From NCBI GenBank assembly GCA_947258735.1, contig CAMYJJ010000198.1:1-5519 (forward strand): a DNA stretch of 5,519 bases. The letters run 5' to 3'. The stretch's first letter is position 1. Each line of letters begins with the position of its first letter. The notes under the pieces are model-generated. The model had not been told where the DNA came from and did not search any database. It saw only the letters and a list, made by a program, of their open reading frames with translations. Positions 1 through 5,064 of the stretch are shown here, in pieces. A program made the position numbers and the translations under genes. The stretch is from Thermodesulfovibrionia bacterium (GTDB lineage Bacteria; Nitrospirota; Thermodesulfovibrionia; UBA6902).

Positions 1-1
1 G

Positions 2-97
2 ACCAAAAAGGGCGAATACATTGCCTGTCTGAAAAAAGACTGCGGTTATAAGGAAGAGATAGAAGAAAATACAGGCGAGCACGCGCCAGAGGACTGA
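2..97 (+). CDS. topA: C-terminal end of a zinc-ribbon protein, probably DNA topoisomerase I (5' truncated)
   Basis: Only the last 31 codons are present; the reading frame is open from base 2 to a TGA at 95-97. The fragment contains G-E-Y-I-A-C-x4-C-G-Y-K, which resembles the second half of the C-terminal zinc ribbons of bacterial type IA topoisomerases (a Lys/Gly-rich turn, F/Y-I-A/G-C, then C plus an aromatic and a basic residue). It is followed by a short acidic tail rich in E and D. TopA relaxes negative supercoils through a tyrosine-linked single-strand break, and these ribbons contact single-stranded DNA. The catalytic domains lie outside the window, so the identity rests on this one motif. 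Another protein with a C-terminal zinc ribbon cannot be excluded. No clear rho-independent terminator follows the stop codon. Confidence 0.6.
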   Translation, partial: TKKGEYIACLKKDCGYKEEIEENTGEHAPED

Positions 98-205
98 TCC
101 TGCCATATAAGTTGTTCCAACACTTCCAGGTTTACTTCATTAAGTAAGTAGCTCAATATTGCTCAACAATTGTTAACAGATTATTCACGTCGATCCTGAT
201 CCACA

Positions 206-300
206 GTTGAACAACCAATGAACAACCAATGAACAACCGTTGAACCACCGTTGAACCACTGTTGAACCACTGTGAAACTATCATTAAACTACTGTTGTAC
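206..300. repeat. Degenerate 11-bp tandem repeat, about 8.5 units
   Basis: Consecutive 11-bp units start at 206, 217, 228, 239, 250, 261, 272 and 283, with a partial unit at 294-300. The units are GTTGAACAACC, AATGAACAACC (twice), GTTGAACCACC, GTTGAACCACT (twice), GTGAAACTATC and ATTAAACTACT. The core TGAACMAC is conserved in the first six units and decays toward mutS2. The first unit is itself a small inverted repeat (GTTG-AA-CAAC). The array lies between the topA-like gene and mutS2 and ends about 50 bp before the mutS2 start codon. Because 11 is not a multiple of 3, the array does not look coding. An 11-bp period is close to one helical turn, so equivalent bases face the same side of the DNA. 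Its role is unknown: it could be slippage-derived, or a binding array for a protein. Confidence 0.85.
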
Positions 301-312
301 AAAAATTTTATT

Positions 313-340
313 TTGCCAAACTGTTTATCTATATTGTAAT
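313..340 (+). promoter_or_regulatory. Possible mutS2 promoter giving a very short leader
   Basis: TTGCCA (313-318) and TGTAAT (335-340) are separated by 16 bp and match sigma-70 -35 and -10 boxes moderately (4 of 6 and 5 of 6). Transcription from this pair would start near 346-348, only about 5 nt before the mutS2 ATG at 352. An overlapping alternative -10, TATATT (330-335), has no well-spaced -35. The surroundings are AT-rich, so chance matches are likely. No Shine-Dalgarno sequence is visible before the ATG, which would suit a leaderless or near-leaderless transcript. Confidence 0.3.
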
Positions 341-351
341 CTTCTTTAGTC

Positions 352-2730
352 ATGGATAATCATACATACAGGGTGCTTGAATTCCATAAAATTCTGGAGA
401 TGGCATCTGTCTTTGCTGCTACTGAACCCGGCAGGGAACTTATTAATGCAATAAGACCCCTCCCTGATAGTGGGATTATAAAGACACAGATCACCCTTAT
501 TTCCGAATGCAGGCAGGTCCTGTCTAAGGGACGTCAGCTCGGGATTGAGCGGTTTGATAATGTATTGGCTTTATTAAAGAAGCTGAGACCTGCGGATTCT
601 ATTCTTGAACCTGCTGAATTCAGGTCCTTTCTTCCTCTGTTTTATTCTGCGTTTAACCTGAACATATTAAGCGGCAGTTCTGATGTTCCGGGGCTGGGAG
701 AGATTGCATCCGGACTCACGACACATGCTGAGATAAAAAATGCAATAGAAAGATCCATTGACAGGGAAAGTAACATAACTGACAATGCATCACCAGAACT
801 CTCCCATATCAGACAGAAAATAAAGGCCTGTGAAAGCAGGATCAAGACAGTGCTTGACAGTATTCTTAAACAGAAAGACCTTGAGCCCCATCTGCAGGAC
901 AATTATCTGGCCGAAAGGAACAACAGGTGGGTCATTCCGGTCAAGACTGATTCAAAAGGCAGCGTGCCGGGCGTAGTGCATGATATATCCAACACCGGGG
1001 AAACCGTCTATATCGAGCCCTATGCAATCCAGGTCATCGGTAATGAGCTTGAGTCATTAAGGGCAGAGGAAAAGCTGGAGATGTACAGAATATTACAAAA
1101 ACTGGCCGGTCTGTTGAGAGAACATCTGGAGACGATCAAAAGTGATTATCATATCATTGCCCGTGTGGATGCACTGAATGCTTTGGCAGGGTTTGCAGAG
1201 AAACTGGATATGTCCCCTCCTGAAATCAATAATCAGGCATACATACACATAGTGGCAGGAAGACACCCTCTCCTCTGGAAGACGCTTGATAAAGAAAAAC
1301 GCAGGGAAACGCTTATCCCGCTGGATCTGGAAATTGGCAGACACCACTCATGCATGGTCATAACCGGTTCCAATGCCGGCGGCAAGACAGTTGCACTGAA
1401 GACGATAGGCATACTGACAATGATGGCCCTTTCCGGAATGCATATACCTGCAGGTTCGGGTTCATCAATACCGTTTCTCAACAGGGTCTTTGCAGACATT
1501 GGCGATGATCAGTCGATAGAACAGAACCTCTCCACCTTTTCTGCCCATGTCACCCGTATTTCAGAAATCCTGAGGAACAGCGATTCAGGGTCCCTGGTCA
1601 TCTTTGATGAACTTGGCACTGGGACAGACCCTGAGCAGGGAGGCGCCTTATCCTGTTCAATTTTAAGAAAACTGAAAGAAAAGGGGATTCTTACGATTGT
1701 GTCAACACATCTCGGTATGCTCAAGGCCTTTGCCCATTCAGAAGACGGGATGATAAACAGCTCAATGGAAATGCGGGAATCAACTGATAACGGTGTTACA
1801 TCATACAGACCGACATACAGGCTTTCCGTTGGTGAGCCCGGGACATCACATGCCCTGGAAATTGCAGAGTCACTTGGATTGCAGAGTGAGATTATTACAG
1901 AAGCGCGGAATTTTTTAAAAGGAGAGGGCGCTGAGATTGAGTCGCTTATTGCTGACCTGAATAAGAAAAACATGGAGATAGATAAAAGGCTTGCAGAGAC
2001 AGAAAAACTTAAACATGAAGCGGCAGCATTGAGATCATCACTCGATGAAGAGGTTAAGAAGATCGAATTTGTAAAACAGCAGTCAATGGCAGACACGCTT
2101 TCTGAAGCTGAGGAAATTATAAGGGAGACAAAGAGAGAAGCTGCTGAAATGATAGATAAGGTGAAAAAGGCAGATATTACAGAAAAAAGAAGAATACTGA
2201 AAGAGCTTGATAAAAAGCAGAGTGAACTTAAAAAACAAAAACAGGAGTTCGCACCTGAAAAGCTTTCAGTTATCAGGGAAGCTAAAGAGGGCCGGCATGT
2301 ATTTATCAACTCTCTCAGGACACATGGTGTAATCATGTCATGTAATGAGAAAACAGGTAAATGCAAAGTAATGGTTAATGAAAAAGAGGTTATGATACCG
2401 TTATCAGGGTTATCAGAGGCAATGTCTGATCATGGGAAAAAGACCGATGCAGGCGTGTCGCGATACGCCCCTGCAATGGGGGATCCAGGTGTTTCCAATG
2501 AGATCAATGTAATCGGTCAGAGGGTTGATCCTGCGCTTTCCATGATTGAGAGGTATCTAAATGATGCGTCGCTTGCCGGACTTAAGCAGGTGAAAATTAT
2601 CCATGGAATCGGAATGGGTATCCTTGCTGCTGCGATACGTGAATTTTTGATGGAACATCCATTAGTGGAGGAGTTTAGAAAAGGGCATGAAGAGGAAGGT
2701 TCTGATGCTGTTACAATAGTTACATTGTAA
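352..2730 (+). CDS. mutS2: MutS2 family ATPase with C-terminal Smr domain
   Basis: This 792-residue protein has the usual MutS2 length and domain order. It lacks the mismatch-recognition domain of MutS and begins directly with the helical core/clamp region (about 1-310). The ATPase follows: Walker A G-S-N-A-G-G-K-T (339-346), the signature loop S-T-F-S-A-H (394-399), Walker B with L-V-I-F-D-E (415-420) and G-T-G-T-D-P (422-427), and the switch His at 453 in S-T-H. A long charged coiled coil spans about 524-633, then a small beta-rich linker (about 645-692), and the Smr domain (about 717-792) with H-G-I-G-M-G at 751-756. Family members dimerise and bind branched DNA to limit recombination; in Bacillus subtilis MutS2 also splits collided ribosomes. 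The Smr motif usually written L-D-x-R-G is I-N-V-I-G here (718-722), so nuclease activity may be altered. The ATG at 352 is chosen because the N-terminus (R-V-L-E-F-H-K-I-L-E) aligns with the family start; no Shine-Dalgarno sequence is visible. Confidence 0.95.
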   Translation: MDNHTYRVLEFHKILEMASVFAATEPGRELINAIRPLPDSGIIKTQITLISECRQVLSKGRQLGIERFDNVLALLKKLRPADSILEPAEFRSFLPLFYSAFNLNILSGSSDVPGLGEIASGLTTHAEIKNAIERSIDRESNITDNASPELSHIRQKIKACESRIKTVLDSILKQKDLEPHLQDNYLAERNNRWVIPVKTDSKGSVPGVVHDISNTGETVYIEPYAIQVIGNELESLRAEEKLEMYRILQKLAGLLREHLETIKSDYHIIARVDALNALAGFAEKLDMSPPEINNQAYIHIVAGRHPLLWKTLDKEKRRETLIPLDLEIGRHHSCMVITGSNAGGKTVALKTIGILTMMALSGMHIPAGSGSSIPFLNRVFADIGDDQSIEQNLSTFSAHVTRISEILRNSDSGSLVIFDELGTGTDPEQGGALSCSILRKLKEKGILTIVSTHLGMLKAFAHSEDGMINSSMEMRESTDNGVTSYRPTYRLSVGEPGTSHALEIAESLGLQSEIITEARNFLKGEGAEIESLIADLNKKNMEIDKRLAETEKLKHEAAALRSSLDEEVKKIEFVKQQSMADTLSEAEEIIRETKREAAEMIDKVKKADITEKRRILKELDKKQSELKKQKQEFAPEKLSVIREAKEGRHVFINSLRTHGVIMSCNEKTGKCKVMVNEKEVMIPLSGLSEAMSDHGKKTDAGVSRYAPAMGDPGVSNEINVIGQRVDPALSMIERYLNDASLAGLKQVKIIHGIGMGILAAAIREFLMEHPLVEEFRKGHEEEGSDAVTIVTL

Positions 2731-2754
2731 TTGCAGATTCCTGTGTAAAAAATC

Positions 2755-4011
2755 CTATCTTAGTGTTAAAAAAACCAGTGATTCGATGTGGTATGTCTGA
2801 GGAAAAAAATCTACTAACCTGACTGATTCAATATCATACTTTTCAGCAAGCATTTTCAGGTCTCTCGCAAGTGTAGTCGGGTTACATGATATGTAAACAA
2901 TCCTCTCCGGCATCATTGACAGGAGATTGTTAATCACCTTGCTTTTCAGTCCTGTCCGGGGAGGGTCTGTTATCACGATATCAAACTGATCATCAGTCAT
3001 ATAATCTTCAGCAGAGGACGTTATAAAGGTGAAATTTTTTATTTCATTCATGGCAATACTTCGTTTACCGTTTTCTATTGAAGGTTTGCTCTCTTCAATG
3101 GCCACCACTCTGTCAGCTTCTGCCAAAGGCAAAGAAAAATTTCCAGAACCTGCATAGAGGTCCAAAATATCCTTATCTGACAGGGGAGCTAAAGCATGTT
3201 TAATGTGATCAATTAATTGGACGTTAAGTGTCCAGTTGCTCTGGAAAAAGCACGACGGCGAGACAGAGTATTGTATTCCTGCAAGATCCAGAGTCGTATA
3301 GGTAGTGCCGTACCCAAAGCGCTCCCTGTTTTCATTCTCCATGATAAGACCTGAAAACCCGGCTTCAATAAACTGTACAGCCAATTGTTCAAGGTCCGGG
3401 GATGATTCCTGTCCGGCTGATAACTTAATCAGAGCAATAGTACTATCTCCCGAAATAAGGTGAAGTTCCGTGATTGTTTTGTTAAGACTGATGATGTCTC
3501 TTGCCTTTTGATAGTATGGATTGATTTTGTGATCCATCAGGGGGCAACTCTCTATATTTACCACTATATGTGTTTTTCCCATGAAAAAACCGATGTTATT
3601 TCCTGAGATTTTAAACTGAGCTCTCAATCTGTAATTCCAGGGTGAATCAGAAATGAGCGGATCTGATAATTGAGTGTCAATTTTTCCGATTCGTTTCAGA
3701 CAATCAGAAAGGATATCCTGCTTTAACGTTACCTGCAGGTCATAGGGAATGTGCTGCAGATGACATCCGCCGCAGTTGCCGAAATATTCACATTCAGGAG
3801 TGATTCTTTCAGGAGATGGTTCAAGCAGTTTTAAAACAGAAACCGAGAGGTAATCCTTCTTTTCCTTCTCAATAACAGCTTCCACAGATTCACCGGGAAT
3901 AAATGCTCCATTAACGAGAACCACTTTCCCCTGATGTCTACTGATTGAGATACCACCATATGCGGGACGCTCTATCCGCAGCGTTAACGTTGGTTTGCTT
4001 TTTGGATTCAT
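2755..4011 (-). CDS. rlmD: 23S rRNA (uracil-5-)-methyltransferase, RlmD/RumA type
   Basis: Starting at the ATG of 4009-4011, the product is 418 residues. An N-terminal TRAM-like beta domain (about 8-65) precedes a [4Fe-4S]-binding set C74-x5-C80-x2-C83 plus C156. The C-terminal half is a Rossmann methyltransferase: F-F-Q-S-N (Q257), the SAM motif D-L-Y-A-G-S-G (284-290), D-P-P-R-T-G (349-354), the nucleophile C376 in I-S-C-N-P, and the probable base E410 in H-I-E. All key residues of the family are present. The enzyme puts a methyl group from SAM on C5 of a 23S rRNA uridine (U1939 in E. coli RlmD). Position cannot be read from sequence, so an RlmCD-like dual specificity or another paralogue is possible. 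The frame stays open upstream to an ATG at 4086, but those 25 extra residues are encoded partly by the heptamer repeat and precede the TRAM start, so the shorter start is preferred. No clear Shine-Dalgarno sequence is visible. The gene converges on mutS2 with a 24-bp gap. Confidence 0.92.
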   Translation of the reverse strand: MNPKSKPTLTLRIERPAYGGISISRHQGKVVLVNGAFIPGESVEAVIEKEKKDYLSVSVLKLLEPSPERITPECEYFGNCGGCHLQHIPYDLQVTLKQDILSDCLKRIGKIDTQLSDPLISDSPWNYRLRAQFKISGNNIGFFMGKTHIVVNIESCPLMDHKINPYYQKARDIISLNKTITELHLISGDSTIALIKLSAGQESSPDLEQLAVQFIEAGFSGLIMENENRERFGYGTTYTTLDLAGIQYSVSPSCFFQSNWTLNVQLIDHIKHALAPLSDKDILDLYAGSGNFSLPLAEADRVVAIEESKPSIENGKRSIAMNEIKNFTFITSSAEDYMTDDQFDIVITDPPRTGLKSKVINNLLSMMPERIVYISCNPTTLARDLKMLAEKYDIESVRLVDFFPQTYHIESLVFLTLR

Positions 4012-4018
4012 CAACGTT

Positions 4019-4024
4019 ATATTA
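4019..4024 (-). promoter_or_regulatory. Possible -10 box of the rlmD-type gene
   Basis: Read on the minus strand, TAATAT occupies 4024 down to 4019. It lies 7 nt before the ATG at 4011, so initiation at the usual distance would fall essentially at the start codon. No good -35 match is found 16-18 bp upstream, where the DNA belongs to the heptamer repeat. The call is weak on its own and is included because mutS2 and the gene at 5065 show the same arrangement. Confidence 0.22.
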
Positions 4025-4041
4025 ACGCATTTAGAAGGAAA

Positions 4042-4145
4042 AGAAGTGACAGGTGACAGTGACAGGTGAAAAGTGACAAGTAACAAGTAACAAGTAATGA
4101 GTAATGAGTAACTGAAAACTAAGAACCAAAAACCAAGAATTGAAA
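4042..4145. repeat. Degenerate 7-bp tandem repeat in a divergent intergenic region
   Basis: From 4042 to 4145 the sequence parses into about 15 heptamers: AGAAGTG, ACAGGTG, ACAGTG (6 bp), ACAGGTG, AAAAGTG, ACAAGTA three times, ATGAGTA twice, ACTGAAA, ACTAAGA, ACCAAAA, ACCAAGA and ATTGAAA. Units change gradually, with identical neighbours, as expected for slippage followed by drift. The array fills most of the gap between the divergent rlmD-type and DUF502 genes and stops just before the DUF502 ribosome-binding site. On the minus strand it keeps the rlmD frame open, which creates a spurious N-terminal extension. On the plus strand it supplies a TTG at 4140 that should not be taken as the DUF502 start. 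Confidence 0.85.
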
Positions 4146-4147
4146 TT

Positions 4148-4154
4148 GGGAGGT
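4148..4154 (+). promoter_or_regulatory. Shine-Dalgarno sequence deciding the DUF502 start
   Basis: GGGAGGT (4148-4154) precedes the ATG at 4158. The core GGAGG is 4 nt from the ATG, slightly closer than usual but strong. It lies downstream of the upstream in-frame TTG at 4140, so it supports the start at 4158. Confidence 0.75.
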
Positions 4155-4157
4155 AAT

Positions 4158-4697
4158 ATGAAAAGAGTTACGAGATATTTTTTTGAGGGACTGCTTGTTC
4201 TTGTCCCTTTGGTGGCAACGATATATGTTGTCTATGTGATCTTTACCAAGGTTGATAATATATTTAGATTCAGTGTGCCCGGCATGGGATTTCTTGTAAC
4301 GATTTTGACGATTACCATAATCGGTTTTATATCATCAAATTTTATAACAAAGAAATTGCTGGGTCTTGTTGAAACAATATTTGCACGGCTGCCATTTGTA
4401 AAAATGATCTATTCATCAGTCAAGGACCTGATAGGGGCATTTGTAGGTGACAAAAAGAGTTTTGATAAACCGGTCCTTGTCACTCTTTCTCCCGGCAGTA
4501 ATATCCAGGCAATCGGTTTTGTCACAAAAGAGAGCCTTGATAATATTGGATGTTCTGACAAGGTAGCTGTTTATTTGCCGCAATCTTACAACTTTGCCGG
4601 TAACCTGCTGGTCGTACCAAGGGACCAGGTTACCCCCATATCTGCAGAAAGCGGTGATATTATGGCATTTATTGTATCGGGTGGAGTTTCAGCCTGA
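4158..4697 (+). CDS. DUF502 family inner-membrane protein
   Basis: The 179-residue product matches the DUF502 pattern from end to end. A basic N-terminus (M-K-R-V-T-R-Y-F) leads into transmembrane helix 1 (about 11-29) and, after a short loop, helix 2 (about 42-60). Next comes the family hallmark R-L-P-F-V-K-M-I-Y-S-S-V-K-D (78-90), a beta-rich soluble part with A-I-G-F-V-T (118-123) and Y-L-P-Q-S-Y-N-F-A-G-N (139-149), and the closing F-I-V-S-G-G-V (171-177). DUF502 also covers the plant COV/LCV membrane proteins; the bacterial function is not established and none is assigned here. The start at ATG 4158 is preferred over the in-frame TTG at 4140 because of the Shine-Dalgarno sequence and because family members begin at this point. 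The gene is divergent from the rlmD-type gene and is followed by a long gap, so it is probably monocistronic. Length is slightly below the roughly 200 residues common in the family. Confidence 0.9.
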   Translation: MKRVTRYFFEGLLVLVPLVATIYVVYVIFTKVDNIFRFSVPGMGFLVTILTITIIGFISSNFITKKLLGLVETIFARLPFVKMIYSSVKDLIGAFVGDKKSFDKPVLVTLSPGSNIQAIGFVTKESLDNIGCSDKVAVYLPQSYNFAGNLLVVPRDQVTPISAESGDIMAFIVSGGVSA

Positions 4698-4796
4698 AAT
4701 TACATTGGAGGAGGATGGTTTCAGCTGCATAACGGTATATGCATTCAGGGGATACAGGCATAAGAAAATCATATCTCTGTATTAAAATTAAATCTA

Positions 4797-4827
4797 TTGA
4801 CAACATGGAGTTTTACTGCTAAATAAT
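4797..4827 (+). promoter_or_regulatory. Promoter-like pair in front of the hairpin
   Basis: A perfect TTGACA (4797-4802) is followed by AATAAT (4822-4827, five of six matches to TATAAT) with a 19-bp spacer. TAAATA (4820-4825) gives a 17-bp spacer but a poorer -10. The implied start, near 4832-4836, coincides with the first bases of the long hairpin. The exact -35 box is the best evidence; the long spacer is the main doubt. Confidence 0.45.
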
Positions 4828-4831
4828 AGAA

Positions 4832-4923
4832 GGAGGATGTTGATATTGAATGTTAAAAGGATATCCCACCCAAAAAAGAGCCCAATCTTTTAACTTCAGC
4901 CATGTCCCCTATCAACATCCTCC
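4832..4923 (+). ncRNA. Long imperfect hairpin, possible small structured RNA or MITE-like element
   Basis: GGAGGATGTTGATA (4832-4845) and TATCAACATCCTCC (4910-4923) form a perfect 14-bp stem. Nested inside, GTTAAAAG (4852-4859) pairs perfectly with CTTTTAAC (4887-4894), and two further A-T pairs close it beyond a single bulged G. Between the stems is an asymmetric internal loop (6 nt against 15 nt), and the apical loop is about 22 nt. The element starts where the upstream TTGACA/AATAAT pair would place transcription initiation. It ends in a pyrimidine-rich stretch (4924-4938) that lacks a proper T-run, so an intrinsic terminator is not clear. It does not carry the conserved loop of SRP RNA and does not look like tmRNA or 6S RNA. 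Alternatives are a palindromic mobile remnant with 14-bp terminal inverted repeats (no target duplication seen) or the leader of a small ORF. The inverted repeat is certain; the RNA call is inference. Confidence 0.4.
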
Positions 4924-4945
4924 GCCTCTTTCTCTTCCGGCCTGA
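4850..4945 (+). CDS. Possible 31-residue small ORF inside the hairpin
   Basis: ATG at 4850 opens a 31-codon frame (starting M-L-K-G-Y-P-T-Q-K-R, ending P-P-P-L-S-L-P-A) that stops at TGA 4943-4945. AAGGAGG at 4830-4836 is a strong ribosome-binding sequence but lies 13 nt before this ATG, which is long. A nearer ATG at 4837 abuts it and opens an 18-codon frame. The product has no recognisable domain, membrane segment or signal peptide. In the hairpin the AAGGAGG would be paired with the downstream arm. The composition follows from the inverted repeat, so a fortuitous ORF is more likely than a gene. Confidence 0.15.
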   Translation: MLKGYPTQKRAQSFNFSHVPYQHPPPLSLPA

Positions 4946-4946
4946 T

Positions 4947-5017
4947 TATTCCTGAATACAGTGGATGAGACAATGAATGCCCTCAATTATTGATATTCCT
5001 GACTGATTCGTCAGAAT
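4947..5017. repeat. Paired TATTCCTGA motifs with small inverted repeats
   Basis: TATTCCTGA occurs at 4947-4955 and 4994-5002, 47 bp apart. The first copy lies in a perfect palindrome, TATTC-CT-GAATA (4947-4958). The second lies in an imperfect one, ATT-C-CTGAC (4995-5003) against GTCAG-AAT (5010-5017), with one bulged base. Both sit just upstream of a promoter-like pair for the gene at 5065, where operators or activator sites often lie. Function is inferred only from position and symmetry. Confidence 0.35.
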
Positions 5018-5024
5018 GCCGTAA

Positions 5025-5055
5025 TTGACTTGTCCCCCATATACCTATTTATAAT
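5025..5055 (+). promoter_or_regulatory. Probable promoter of the gene at 5065, near-leaderless
   Basis: TTGACT (5025-5030, five of six) and a perfect TATAAT (5050-5055) are separated by 19 bp. Initiation about 7 nt after the -10 box would fall at 5061-5063, only 2-4 nt before the ATG at 5065, and no Shine-Dalgarno sequence is visible. The long spacer lowers confidence, but the perfect -10 box directly before a reading frame is notable. Confidence 0.45.
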
Positions 5056-5064
5056 TGATTACAC

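Larger units (their letters stand above)
4698..5064. other. 367-bp intergenic region with hairpin, repeats and promoter-like sites
   Basis: No sizeable gene is convincing here on either strand. The first part (4698-4796) holds only weak small inverted repeats: TGCATA/TATGCA at 4726-4731 and 4738-4743, and ATACAG/CTGTAT at 4752-4757 and 4777-4782. Neither has a T-tract, so no clear terminator for the DUF502 gene is seen. The 9-mer AGGAGGATG occurs at 4709-4717 and again at 4831-4839. The remainder contains the elements listed separately: a promoter-like pair, a long hairpin, a possible 31-codon ORF, paired TATTCCTGA motifs and a second promoter-like pair. Confidence 0.7.

Noticed and set aside
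165..174. Palindrome AACAATTGTT
   Set aside because: It is short and AT-rich in an AT-rich gap, with no second copy or clear relation to a promoter.
153..353. A 66-codon minus-strand ORF across the gap upstream of mutS2
   Set aside because: It reads straight through the 11-bp tandem repeat, overlaps the mutS2 start codon, has no ribosome-binding sequence and resembles no known family.
1509..2366. A 285-codon minus-strand ORF inside mutS2
   Set aside because: It is antisense to the conserved ATPase and coiled-coil region. Its Ser/Leu-rich translation is the usual shadow of a Glu/Lys-rich coiled coil.
2711..2730. Inverted repeat TTACAAT/ATTGTAA at the very end of mutS2, as a terminator
   Set aside because: The 7-bp stem is AT-rich and weak, overlaps the stop codon and has no T-tract on either strand.
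4012..4086. A 25-residue N-terminal extension of the rlmD-type protein starting at 4086
   Set aside because: The extension is encoded partly by the heptamer repeat and precedes the normal start of the TRAM domain. The ATG at 4011 gives a family-typical protein.
4140..4157. In-frame TTG start for the DUF502 gene
   Set aside because: It lies in the last heptamer unit, and the GGGAGGT ribosome-binding sequence sits downstream of it and serves the ATG at 4158.
4726..4782. Two small inverted repeats after the DUF502 gene, as terminators
   Set aside because: The stems are only 6 bp, and no run of T follows either of them.
4594..4785. A 63-codon plus-strand ORF overlapping the end of the DUF502 gene
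   Set aside because: It is a second frame of the DUF502 coding sequence, with no ribosome-binding sequence and no recognisable domain.
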